NCBI GenBank assembly: GCA_017444525.1
Contig: JAFSWL010000015.1
Span: forward strand, 1 to 52,246
Length of the DNA stretch: 52,246 nt
Direction: 5' to 3'
DNA from: Alphaproteobacteria bacterium
Lineage (GTDB): Bacteria > Pseudomonadota > Alphaproteobacteria > RF32 > CAG-239
Positions 7,595-15,743 of the stretch are shown piece after piece (position 1 is the first letter of the stretch; the number at the start of each line of letters is the position of its first letter). Both the position numbers and the translations under genes were made by a program. The notes below the pieces were generated by a model. It searched no databases, was not told the DNA's origin, and was given only the letters and a program-made list of their open reading frames with translations.

Positions 7595-8665
7595 TTGCAG
7601 GAATTTCTCGCAAAATATAAAATCAAGTCCCAGAGAATCGCAGTAGCCGTATCAGGAGGAGCCGATTCTCTGGCACTTGTTTTAATGGTTAAAGAACAAT
7701 TGGCGGTTTTCGGTTACGAAATAATTGCGCTGACAGTCAGTCACGGGTTGCGTCCGAGTTCGGAAGAGGAGGCACGATATGTGGCAAAAATTATGCAACA
7801 ATACGGAATCGAACACCATATTTTATATTGGCGAGGTACAAAACCGACTACGGGGGTTGAGGAGGCGGCGCGGCTTGCCCGTTATAAGTTGCTGACCGAA
7901 TGGTGTCGGCAGAATAGTGTCGGAGTTTTGTTGACGGCACACCATCTGCAAGATCAGGCCGAAACGTTTTTGATGCGTCTGCAACGCGGTAGCGGGCTTG
8001 AAGGCCTGTGCTGTATGCGTGAAATTACCGAGCGTGACGGAGTGTTGATTTTGCGGCCATTGCTATATTGTGCACCGGAAATAATGCAAAATTATCTGCA
8101 ACAAAAAGGAATTGAATGGGTAAAGGACGAGTCTAATTCGGATACGCGTTATTTACGCAACCGAATCCGTGCTTTTCTCCCACAATTGGAAAATGAAACG
8201 CAGATTTCTACCGAATGTTTGGCATTGACGGCAAAGCGCTTGCAAAGTGCGGAAGATTATATTGAACAGCAGACAGATGCAGTTTTTGGCGGGCAGGTAC
8301 AATCAATCAATGATGTTGTGTATTACTTCAAATATGCGGATTTTTTGAATTGGCACGACGAAATCAAGTTCAGGATTTTGGCGCGCCTTTGTCGGCGTGA
8401 ATATATTCCGCGTGCCGAAAGATTGTTAAACGCCATCACTCAAATGCGAAAATTGCCGTTTGCCGGGCTTACTCTCGGCGGGAAAGAAATTTTTAAGGCA
8501 TACGATAAAATTTGGGTTGTGCCGGAGCTAAAGGCAAAGCGCAAACCAAGTCGTGAGATGTGGAAGAACTTTGTACAAGAGAATCCACAATATCAAAATC
8601 AGCGGATTCCGCATAAAGCTAGGGTAGCTATTTTGCAGCAGACAGAGGGGATTGATGATTTATAA
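7595..8665 (+). CDS. tilS: tRNA(Ile)-lysidine synthase TilS
   Basis: A 356-residue N-type PP-loop ATPase; SGGADS at residues 20-25 is the ATP-binding signature. It makes lysidine at position 34 of the AUA-reading tRNA-Ile. The start is TTG directly after the cpoB stop, giving tight coupling. It is shorter than the usual ~430 residues and lacks most of the C-terminal tRNA-binding region, as in several alphaproteobacteria. In this group ftsH often follows; here a HAD phosphatase overlaps the end instead. Confidence 0.93.
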   Translation: MQEFLAKYKIKSQRIAVAVSGGADSLALVLMVKEQLAVFGYEIIALTVSHGLRPSSEEEARYVAKIMQQYGIEHHILYWRGTKPTTGVEEAARLARYKLLTEWCRQNSVGVLLTAHHLQDQAETFLMRLQRGSGLEGLCCMREITERDGVLILRPLLYCAPEIMQNYLQQKGIEWVKDESNSDTRYLRNRIRAFLPQLENETQISTECLALTAKRLQSAEDYIEQQTDAVFGGQVQSINDVVYYFKYADFLNWHDEIKFRILARLCRREYIPRAERLLNAITQMRKLPFAGLTLGGKEIFKAYDKIWVVPELKAKRKPSREMWKNFVQENPQYQNQRIPHKARVAILQQTEGIDDL

Positions 8666-9635
8666 TAATCTGAAGGAAATTGCTGACGGTTTTGACTTGT
8701 TTTTATTTGATGCCTACGGTGTTTTTTGGGAGGGCAACAAGTTTTATGCCGGTAGTTTGGAGACTATGCAGACCTTAGTGGCAAGCGGCAAAACCGTGGC
8801 GGTTATCTCAAATTCGACCCAGATGGCGGATGATTTAATCGGCGGTTATGGCAAACGCGGAATGGTGCAAGGTCGTGACTATAATTATTTGATGTCTTCG
8901 GGAGATGTGTTGCGGCAACATTTGATGCAGGCGGATATTTCATTTGTTAAATGTCGGAATCCGCATAATTACTATGTTATCGGCAAGCCTCATCGCAAAG
9001 CTTTTGCCGGTACGCCATACACAGAGGTTGCCGCAATGGAAGAAGCTGATTTTATTTATTGCGGTGTGCCGTTTTTATATGATGAAGATGTTGCCGCGTA
9101 TCCGCAATATAAAGATATGTACTGGCCGGTCAAAAATTTGGAAAGCGGCGGGTGCAAGGTATGGGATACGGAAAACGCAGCGCCGTTTGTTGTACGGGTA
9201 GAGAAGGCAGTTGAATTGGGCTTGCCGGTCTTGAATGCCAATCCGGACTTTACCGCCAAAGAAGGGCATCCGTTGGTGCCGGAAGCGGAGGCGGCTTTTG
9301 TGGTGCGCAACGGAACTGTTGCCGAAATGTTCAGAAAACGCGGCGCAGAAGTGTTGGAATACGGCAAACCGCATACCAATATCTATGATTATGCTTTTAA
9401 AATACTGGAACAGAACGGGATTGCAGTTAATAAAACGCGGACTTGTATGATAGGGGATACGGTGCGTACAGATATTAAAGGGGCGATAAATGCGGGAATT
9501 ATACCGATTTTGTGTGTAGAAACTGGAGTTACCGCCGAAGAAATTTCTAAAGGTAAAACTGTGAAAAGTCTTTGCTTTGAGCAAAATATTGATGTACAAC
9601 AAATTATGCAGATTAAAAGTGTGGGAGGACTGTAA
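8655..9635 (+). CDS. HAD-IIA family hydrolase (TIGR01459-like)
   Basis: About 326 residues. Motif I is FDAYGV (family form DxxGV), motif II is ISNST, and the GDTVRTDIKGAINAGI stretch near the end is motif IV. The cap position and the GKPH motif match the NagD-like class IIA group common in alphaproteobacteria. It probably dephosphorylates a small sugar or nucleotide phosphate; the substrate cannot be read from sequence. ATG 8655 has GAGGGG just upstream, and overlaps tilS by 11 nt. Confidence 0.85.
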   Translation: MIYNNLKEIADGFDLFLFDAYGVFWEGNKFYAGSLETMQTLVASGKTVAVISNSTQMADDLIGGYGKRGMVQGRDYNYLMSSGDVLRQHLMQADISFVKCRNPHNYYVIGKPHRKAFAGTPYTEVAAMEEADFIYCGVPFLYDEDVAAYPQYKDMYWPVKNLESGGCKVWDTENAAPFVVRVEKAVELGLPVLNANPDFTAKEGHPLVPEAEAAFVVRNGTVAEMFRKRGAEVLEYGKPHTNIYDYAFKILEQNGIAVNKTRTCMIGDTVRTDIKGAINAGIIPILCVETGVTAEEISKGKTVKSLCFEQNIDVQQIMQIKSVGGL

Positions 9636-10067
9636 ATGGCTTTTCAACTTGTGGCGGGATTGGCGGCAAAAGATTACGTTACGGATTTGAAATTATGCCG
9701 CGTTCTGTTTGAAGATAATAAATATTATCCGTGGATTTTTTTGGTGCCGAAAAAAGAAAATACTAAAAATATGACCAACCTGACGATGGAGGAGCGTTTT
9801 CAGCTGATGCGGGAAATTGCGTTGGCGGAGAGTGTGATGTTTAAACTTTTCCCGTGTGAACAGGATAATGTGGCAATGATTGGTAATATGACACCGCAGT
9901 TGCACGTGCATATTGTATGTCGCAAAAAAGGGGATCCGGAGTGGCCGGATACGGTATGGAATCGCACTACCGGTCAATATGATCCGGCTCAAAAAGCGGA
10001 GATTATTGCCAAGATTAAAGCGGAATTTGCGGCGCAAGCCAAAGATATTAAATACGGTCAACTTTAA
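9636..10067 (+). CDS. HIT-domain protein
   Basis: A 143-residue histidine-triad nucleotide hydrolase-like protein. The catalytic stretch QLHVHIVCRKKGDPEWPDTVW matches the alphaproteobacterial HIT subgroup where the third histidine of HxHxH is replaced. It starts on the nucleotide after the HAD stop codon, so the two are co-translated. The substrate is unknown; members act on nucleoside phosphoramidates or dinucleotides. Confidence 0.85.
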   Translation: MAFQLVAGLAAKDYVTDLKLCRVLFEDNKYYPWIFLVPKKENTKNMTNLTMEERFQLMREIALAESVMFKLFPCEQDNVAMIGNMTPQLHVHIVCRKKGDPEWPDTVWNRTTGQYDPAQKAEIIAKIKAEFAAQAKDIKYGQL

Positions 10068-10082
10068 GAAAAGGATGAAAAA

Positions 10083-10856
10083 ATGAGCAGAGTAATTACA
10101 TTAATGCCGGTCAGATTGGCTGCTACCAGACTTCCGAACAAGCCGCTGCGGGTGATTAACGGTAAGACTATGGTGCAACGCGTATATGAAAATGTTAAAA
10201 ATGCGCTGGATACGGATATTGCCATTGCTGCCGGCGATCAGGCGATTGTAGATGAGTGCAAAAAATTCGGGGCAACGGCGATTTTAACCGATCCGAATCT
10301 GCCGAGCGGTACCGACAGAATTGCCGCCGCGCTGAAAATTTTGGATCCGGACGGTACAAAATATGATATAGTAGTGGATTTTCAGGGCGATAACATCAAT
10401 GTTGATCCGAAAGTTACGCTGCCTTTGGTGGAAATGGTGGAACGTACCGGTTGCGATATTGCCACTTGCGGTATGCTGATTAAAACCGAAGAAGATAAGA
10501 ACAATCCGAATGTGGTAAAAATCATTATGGGCTTAAAAGAAGGCGAAAAAGAGGCACGTTGTTTGTATTTTACGCGTGCAACCGCACCATATACGCGTAA
10601 TCCGGAAAAATGCCCGAATCAGGATTTGTATTATCACATCGGTATTTATGTTTTCAAAGCGGCATCACTGCAGAAAATGGTGTCGTTGCCAACCGGTGTG
10701 CTTGAAAAACGCGAGGCTTTGGAGCAGTTGCGTGCGCTTGAAAACGGAATGGATGTTCGCGCCATGTTGGTGGATAACATCAAACTGGTGCAGGAAGCGC
10801 CGGCGGATATTAATACGGAAGAAGATTTGGTTAATGCTCTGCCTTATATTAAATAA
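10083..10856 (+). CDS. kdsB: 3-deoxy-manno-octulosonate cytidylyltransferase KdsB
   Basis: A 257-residue CMP-Kdo synthetase: an N-terminal nucleotide-binding motif (PVRLAATRLPNKPL), DFQGDNINVDP, YYHIGIYVFKA and EKREALEQLRALENG are all family landmarks. It activates Kdo with CTP for transfer to lipid A by WaaA, which is encoded at 39452-40729. A GGATG site precedes the start. Confidence 0.93.
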   Translation: MSRVITLMPVRLAATRLPNKPLRVINGKTMVQRVYENVKNALDTDIAIAAGDQAIVDECKKFGATAILTDPNLPSGTDRIAAALKILDPDGTKYDIVVDFQGDNINVDPKVTLPLVEMVERTGCDIATCGMLIKTEEDKNNPNVVKIIMGLKEGEKEARCLYFTRATAPYTRNPEKCPNQDLYYHIGIYVFKAASLQKMVSLPTGVLEKREALEQLRALENGMDVRAMLVDNIKLVQEAPADINTEEDLVNALPYIK

Positions 10857-11097
10857 AAGCGTCTAATGGGCTATTATTTGTTGTTTTTTCTCGTGTACGC
10901 GTCTTTGTACATGTTGTCGGAAGCAACTTTGTATAAACCTCGTTATCCATGTTTGTCCGCGGCTGCGTCGGCAATGTTTTCGTACTCGTGTATGTTTCTG
11001 TACACCACTTGAAAAATTACTTCGTATCTGCCATTTTTATAACAAAAGTAATATATCAATTTATGAACTTGACTATTTAAATAAATTAAGCGATAAT
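10857..11097 (+). promoter_or_regulatory. kdsB-pilin spacer with sigma70 promoter (-35 11069, -10 11092)
   Basis: TTGACT at 11069-11074 and GATAAT at 11092-11097 with a 17-bp spacer form a near-consensus promoter for the pilin gene. Upstream, an open frame of 48 codons at 10866-11012 would encode a hydrophobic peptide, but it has no ribosome binding site and I do not call it a gene. Confidence 0.7.
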
Positions 11098-11142
11098 GGC
11101 GCAAATTAAAAGTATTTAAGCGTTTATGTAAGGAGTATTACA

Positions 11143-11829
11143 ATGAAAGTTAATCAATCCGGCCGTTCAATGATAGAAATGTTGGGCGTGTTAGCCATTA
11201 TAGGTGTTTTGTCTGTTGGTGGTATTGCCGGCTATTCCAAAGCTATGAGCAAGTACAGAACCAATAAGGTTTTGGATCAGGTTTCTATGATGATTACCAA
11301 TATTCGTACCATGTATGCACAGCAGCAAACTTACGGAAATTTGGATAATTCTGTGGTTATTGATATGGGATTGGTGCCAGAAGAACTGGTAGTGCCGAAT
11401 TTACCGGAAAATGCCGCAGGTAAGTTACGCAATATTTTCGGCGGCCGCGTGTTTGTCGGTGCTTCGTCTTTGGATGGTGCCGGCGAAATAGGTAAAGTCG
11501 ATAAAAATGCGTTTATCATTTCATTCTACGGTTTAACTCGTGATGCTTGTATTGCTATGGCTACTGCCGATTGGGGGGCAGGTTCTTCTTCCGGTTTGCT
11601 TGCTATGCATATTTACAGCCAATCTAAGGGAACTACCGTGGATCCGACATCTATTGATGCTACGCTTGATGCAGTAAGCAAATATACACCTGGCAGCATT
11701 ACACAAATGAGCGCAATTGCCGTGCCGGGTGATGAAAACGTAAAGGTTCCGTTGTCGGTTGATCAGGCGCGTTTGGCTTGTTATTGTCCGAGCAAATCAC
11801 TCTGTGCTGTTAGCTGGAAGTATTATTGA
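11143..11829 (+). CDS. type IV pilin/pseudopilin-like protein
   Basis: A 228-residue prepilin. The short leader MKVNQSG is cut before Arg8; the mature start RSMIEMLGVLAIIGVLSVGG has the conserved Glu at +5 and a ~20-residue hydrophobic helix. The rest is a Gly/Ala-rich globular head with two cysteines near the C-terminus (CYCPSKSLC), as in type IVb pilins. The peptidase and assembly genes are not in the window. Transcription from its own promoter and a downstream hairpin suggest a single-gene unit. Confidence 0.88.
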   Translation: MKVNQSGRSMIEMLGVLAIIGVLSVGGIAGYSKAMSKYRTNKVLDQVSMMITNIRTMYAQQQTYGNLDNSVVIDMGLVPEELVVPNLPENAAGKLRNIFGGRVFVGASSLDGAGEIGKVDKNAFIISFYGLTRDACIAMATADWGAGSSSGLLAMHIYSQSKGTTVDPTSIDATLDAVSKYTPGSITQMSAIAVPGDENVKVPLSVDQARLACYCPSKSLCAVSWKYY

Positions 11830-11851
11830 TACGGAAAATTTGATATAATGT

Positions 11852-11912
11852 AAAAAACACCTCATTTGAACTGTGTCCTAAAAGTCGGATAGTTCATTTG
11901 GGGTGTTTTTTA
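11852..11912 (+). terminator. long imperfect hairpin with T tract after the pilin gene
   Basis: An A-rich CACC arm (11852-11870) pairs with GGTG plus T-run (11891-11911) over about 20 positions with a few mismatches. It works as the pilin terminator. It may also derive from an insertion-sequence end, since a transposase remnant follows. Confidence 0.6.
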
Positions 11913-11936
11913 TATTAAGAAAATACCAACGATTGA

Positions 11937-12190
11937 ATCGTATCCGGACATTATTTTTCAAAAAAGAAACGCTATGCCACAACGTTGATGAATTTAAGCA
12001 AACACAAAGTATTTGACTTTGTCTGGGGACGCAACGAGGAAGAACTGATACCACATCTTACAAAGCTTAAAGACAAAGTTAAAGTAGTTGTGATGGACTT
12101 AAGCTCAAAATATTGCTCTATTGCCAAGAGATACTTCCCAAATGCTATGATAGTCAATGATAGGTTCCACGTTATAAAACTGGTTTTGGT
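11937..12190 (+). pseudogene. ISL3-family transposase remnant
   Basis: An internal fragment of about 85 codons after an in-frame stop at 11934. KRYATTLMNLSKHKVFDFVW, VVVMDLSSKYCSIAKRYFP and NAMIVNDRFHVIKLV match the central DDE region of ISL3 transposases. Both ends are missing; similarity stops near 12190. No intact insertion sequence is present. Confidence 0.8.
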
Positions 12191-12246
12191 ATGCTTTATA
12201 AAAACGGCATATAGCGTGCGGTTTTAGAAAATCTGAAAACTGTGAA

Positions 12247-12347
12247 ATCAAAACAATCAAGTGAATTGTTTTGATGAGCCAAGCAATTAAACATAATTGT
12301 GCTAGTTAGCGTAAGTGCATCTCAATTTTGTTGGAATTGAGCTTACG
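12247..12347. other. three consecutive hairpins of unknown role
   Basis: ATCAAAACAAT/ATTGTTTTGAT (12247-12257 with 12265-12275, 11 bp), an AATTA/TAATT hairpin near 12284-12303, and a compound stem at 12310-12347 (CGTAAG/CTTACG enclosing CTCAATT/AATTGAG). No gene is found in 12191-12423. The set may be an RNA or the scar of a lost element. Confidence 0.4.
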
Positions 12348-12439
12348 GGTTAGAATTTTATGTGCTTAAATAAATTTTACAAACAGTCAAACGGATGATT
12401 GATGCTTTTTATAATTTTTTACTATGTTATGCAACGCAT

Positions 12440-12950
12440 TTGTGTTGCTTCAGACGCACGTTTCCAGCAGTTTGCCACGGGGCGCTGAAAGCTTCATGGC
12501 TTGTCGGAAAACTTTGCCTCATCGGCACACTCTCGTGTGTCTTTCCTTGTTGTCAAACCTGCTTCTCGCGGGTTCTCATCTCACAGCTCTTTACCAACAA
12601 AAAAGCCGCCCGCAACGGAGTATCCGGGGTGGGATTGTTCCGCTTCGCGTTTCCTTCGCCTTCGCTCGCTGTCGCTCACCGGCGTCCTAAAGTCCGCCTC
12701 TCAGTTGGCGTCGAGCCCGCTTCCCCACGGCTTCTCATCCTCGATCTCAAACCAACAAAAAAAACCGCCCAAAGGTGGTTTTCTTTGTTGGTGAGCTCGG
12801 TGGGATTGGCGTTGCCGCCCCTACGTTCACTCGCTATCGCTCACCGCCGCGCTTGCGCTCGGCTTTCACTTGTGGTCGAACCCGCTTCCGCGTTTTCGAA
12901 CTCACCGAAATCACCAATAAAAAAACCGCCATAAAGGCGGCCTTTTTATT
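12440..12950 (-). repeat. GC-rich tRNA-tail repeat array downstream of the original tRNA-Lys end
   Basis: About three degenerate units are read on the minus strand. The clearest ends in a copy of the tRNA-Lys 3' end (12787-12808), continues with a GC-rich body and has the shared core CTTTCACTTGTGGTCGAAC, then a terminator; another lies at about 12625-12786 and a worn one further left. The same plan is found behind tRNA-Val at 44411-44760. The GC content is far above the neighbourhood. Open frames on either strand here look accidental. Confidence 0.65.
12916..12947 (-). terminator. original terminator of tRNA-Lys
   Basis: GCCGCC/GGCGG hairpin with an A-run on its left (a T-run on the minus strand), immediately beyond the tRNA-Lys 3' fragment. 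It was presumably the native terminator before the element inserted. Confidence 0.75.
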
Positions 12951-12996
12951 GGTGAGCTCGGTGGGATTCGAACCCGCGACCCTTTGATTAAAAGTC
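12949..12996. mobile_element. left attachment repeat (3' end of tRNA-Lys)
   Basis: These 48 bases are identical to 26679-26726, where they form the 3' part of the intact tRNA-Lys(UUU). After 12996 the tRNA sequence stops. This is the direct-repeat signature of a tyrosine integrase inserting at a tRNA 3' end; the element is about 12997-26726. Confidence 0.93.
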
Positions 12997-13110
12997 TGAT
13001 TTAGCCGCATGTATTGAAATCATATTTTTAAACAAAATACTTGATTTATCTACATTTTTAGTTTATACATGCATGTATGGTGATAACCAAAAATAACCTA
13101 TAATATGCTC

Positions 13111-13138
13111 AAAAAGTGGGACAGGAGTGGGACAAATT
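13111..13138. promoter_or_regulatory. arm-type integrase site, left
   Basis: A tandem GTGGGACA-ggaGTGGGACA-type repeat (two GTGGGACA octamers 3 nt apart). The same 28 bases recur at 26597-26624 with one mismatch, each close to an attachment repeat. This fits integrase arm-binding sites; it also overlaps the first codons of the longest integrase frame, so integrase could control itself. Confidence 0.6.
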
Positions 13139-13140
13139 CT

Positions 13141-14343
13141 ATGGCTTATAAGTGGTATCAATCAAAGTACAAAGGGGTCAGATACAGAGAGCATTCGACC
13201 AGAAAACATGGTATTGTTCCCGATAAATATTTCACCATTCGATACAAAGTAAATGGTAAAGCATACGAAGAAAAACTTGGTTGGGCAAGCGAAGGTATAA
13301 CTGCTGAAAAAGCATTTAAAATTCGTTGTGAAATAATGGAGCAACATACCTTAGGGAAAGAGTTGGAAACTCTAAAGGACAAGAGGAAAAAAGCTGATAT
13401 TGAATTGCATAAAAAACAAGAAGAAATGGCAAAAAAAGAAAAATACAACATTTCTTTTTCAAAGTTTTATGAAGATGTTTATAAAAATGTTGCAGAGATG
13501 TATGTAAAAGAAAATACGTTCAAAACTGAAACCAGTTTATATGAAAAATGGCTAAAACCAACCATAGGAAATGAAAAAATTAAGGACATAACCATACAAT
13601 CAGTTGAAAAAATTGAAAACAATATGCTTAAAGCAAATTTATCAAAACGAAGTGTTGAATATGCTTTAATCATTTTGAGAAAAATCCTAAAGTATGCAGA
13701 AGAGCATGATTATTTGTAAAATAAAATTGTTCAGATAAAACCAAATAAATATACATACGACAATAAACGTATTCGTTTTTTATCATTGGAAGAAGAAAAT
13801 ACCCTTCTAAATATTCTAAATATTCGAAATATTCAACTTTATATGATTTGTTTGTTGTCATTACATTGCGGCTTGAGAGCCGGTGAAATTTTCAGTTTAA
13901 CGTGGAATGACGTCAATTTTGCCAATAAAACCATTACAATCCGTGACCCGAAAAATTCGAAAACACGCACGGCTTATATGTCAAACAAAGTGTATGCAGA
14001 ATTGCAAAAATGGGGACAGCAACGGGCAAATGATTTGGTGTTTAAGAATGAAAAGGGTGCAAGAATCGAATCAATCTCAAATACCTTTGACCGTGTTATA
14101 AGAGAGTTAAAGTGGAATGACAACGTTACAGATTCCCGTGATAAAGTTGTATTCCATACCTTACGTCACACATACGCAAGCCGTTTAGTGCAAAATGGCA
14201 TGGATTTGTATAAGGTGCAAAAATTGATGGGGCACTCAAGTATAGCCATGACCGAAAGATATGCCCACTTGGCACCGCAAAATTTACAGCAGGCGGTTGA
14301 AATTTTTAATAAACAAGAGGAACAGACAGATGAGCGTAAGTGA
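13141..14343 (+). pseudogene. int: tyrosine integrase interrupted by one in-frame stop
   Basis: Two open pieces lie in the same frame, separated only by TAA at 13717-13719 (codon 193) and the codons after it. Read through, they give about 400 residues: an N-terminal arm-binding domain (KYKGVRYREHS), a core-binding domain, and a catalytic domain with Arg246, His339, Arg342, His365 and Tyr374 (GLRAGE, HTLRHTYASRL, GHSS, ERYAHL). No frameshift or deletion is seen. ATG 13141 fits the family start better than 13105. A recent nonsense mutation, a sequencing error or readthrough are the options. Confidence 0.85.
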
Positions 14344-15316
14344 TTTAATCAATAGAGGGCTGTTTGCTGAAGGTTTTATGGAAAATGGCAAGAAAATATG
14401 TAGATTAGAAGATTTTCCCGAAGAAATAAAATATAAAAGAGAAAAATATAATGAGTATAAAAAAATTTTTACGAACAAAATCTTATTCTTGAAAAATTTA
14501 TTAAGCAGAATGTCATTTATAGCCACATGGGATATAATCGAAAATGAAGAATATATACAGCGAGCAGAATTTAATTTTTTGGAGCCGATAGTATTAAATT
14601 TTAATTGCTTGAAGTACAATCTTAGCCGTAACGAAATCTTTCAAATAATTGTGAAATTACTGTGGAGTAATATGGTTTTCTCCACAGATGAAATACCTTT
14701 ATTATTACAAGGCGAAAATTACAACAAAGATAAAATATATATTATACAAAATATTATAGAGCGATTAAGTAATGCCTTAAACACAGTTTATTATCCTTCT
14801 TTAAATTCAGAATACTTAATGGAATGGCGCTATAATGGCAATCTAAAAGATATGAAAAAAGCCGCATTTCAAGTAGAAAAATATGATGATGTAAATACGA
14901 TACCGTCGGAAAATATTTTAATTTGTCTAAATCCAAATATACCAATGCAATTTTTATTTGATGAAGTTAAGGCAATTATCATCACTGAACTTCAAAACAG
15001 AAAGATTGAAAAGGCACAGATTACAAAAAACGGCGGTATTTTGTCAGATGCAGAAATAAAAGAGATGATAGGATATAATATTTTATTTTTTCTTGATATG
15101 TATTTATTTTCAAAAGTTTACAATGTAAATTTGGACGGTACCGCATGGGGCTCTATAGCTTACAACGGAACATTGGGTAAAGATGCTAAAGAGGAAGAAA
15201 ATAATCGTAACAAAACGAGCAAAATTCATTTAAATTTTATGAAAAAAAATATGAATAAAGTGTATGTACAAAAAATTTTGCGACGCATAAATGAGGAAAA
15301 GACAGAAAAAAACTGA
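14330..15316 (+). CDS. hypothetical protein coupled to the integrase
   Basis: A 328-residue protein from ATG 14330, overlapping the integrase end by 14 nt, with GAGG 10 nt upstream. It is AT-rich, Asn/Lys/Ile-rich, with no signal peptide or membrane segment that I can see and no motif I recognise. Genes of this length directly behind island integrases exist in several DUF families, but I cannot assign one. A 10-bp stem at 15355-15384 follows. Confidence 0.7.
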   Translation: MSVSDLINRGLFAEGFMENGKKICRLEDFPEEIKYKREKYNEYKKIFTNKILFLKNLLSRMSFIATWDIIENEEYIQRAEFNFLEPIVLNFNCLKYNLSRNEIFQIIVKLLWSNMVFSTDEIPLLLQGENYNKDKIYIIQNIIERLSNALNTVYYPSLNSEYLMEWRYNGNLKDMKKAAFQVEKYDDVNTIPSENILICLNPNIPMQFLFDEVKAIIITELQNRKIEKAQITKNGGILSDAEIKEMIGYNILFFLDMYLFSKVYNVNLDGTAWGSIAYNGTLGKDAKEEENNRNKTSKIHLNFMKKNMNKVYVQKILRRINEEKTEKN

Positions 15317-15354
15317 AAGTGCAAAAAAAGGAATAGAAAATCTAAAATGAAAAT

Positions 15355-15384
15355 GGGAATAAAAATGGCATGTATTTTATTCCC
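15355..15384 (+). terminator. hairpin after the integrase operon
   Basis: GGGAATAAAA pairs perfectly with TTTTATTCCC (15375-15384). The T-tract is weak, so termination is probable rather than certain. Confidence 0.5.
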
Positions 15385-15415
15385 AAATTTATTACGTAAA
15401 ATCAGATAGTTAGTA

Positions 15416-15486
15416 TTGACTATAGAAGCAAAATCCTCTATAACAGAATTGTCAAAAAGACATGTCTATCGATGGTCGATAGGCAT
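15416..15486 (+). promoter_or_regulatory. promoter with downstream operator for the replication module
   Basis: TTGACT (15416-15421), 17-bp spacer, TATAAC (15439-15444). An 11-bp inverted repeat with a 3-bp centre spans 15462-15486 (core CTATCGA/TCGATAG), placed between the promoter and the gene at 15513, where a repressor would block transcription. Confidence 0.7.
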
Positions 15487-15512
15487 AACAATCAACGTCA
15501 TGGAGAAACAAA

Positions 15513-15743
15513 ATGGCTATGAAATTTGATAATCTAGCTGATAAGTGGCCATCCGCTTGGGTGGAGCGTAATCAGCTATGGGAGTTTTCGGGTGGTCTTA
15601 TCCATCCTCACTCCATGAGGAATTACGATTCGCGCGGTTACGGAATCGTAAATAAAATTAAAATCGGTCGCAAGGTTGCGTATCCGGTTGTAGAAGTAAT
15701 CAACTGGTTAAATAGGAGATATGAAAATGGAACCAGTAAATGA
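15513..15743 (+). CDS. small DNA-binding (excisionase/AlpA-like) protein
   Basis: A 76-residue protein with GGAG before the start. The stretch from HPHSMRNYDSRGYG to KIGRKVAYPVVEVINWLNRR has the layout of winged-helix excisionase/AlpA proteins (a helix-turn-helix followed by an IGRKVAYP wing and a C-terminal helix). Its end overlaps the primase gene. It probably regulates the element or helps excision; the assignment is by pattern only. Confidence 0.65.
   Translation: MAMKFDNLADKWPSAWVERNQLWEFSGGLIHPHSMRNYDSRGYGIVNKIKIGRKVAYPVVEVINWLNRRYENGTSK

Noticed and set aside
10866..11012. 48-codon hydrophobic peptide gene
   Set aside because: No ribosome binding site and no similarity; kept only as a remark.
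12190..12350. tracrRNA or CRISPR-related RNA
   Set aside because: The stretch has GTTTTAGA-like bases and consecutive hairpins, but no cas gene or repeat array occurs in the window.
12395..12990. Several overlapping plus-strand open frames of 70-180 codons
   Set aside because: They follow from the GC-rich repeat units; no ribosome binding sites, Ser/Arg/Pro-rich random-looking products, and they run into the tRNA fragment.
13717..13719. Reassigned TAA codon
   Set aside because: All other genes use TAA as a normal stop, so recoding of the genome is excluded; only a local event is possible.
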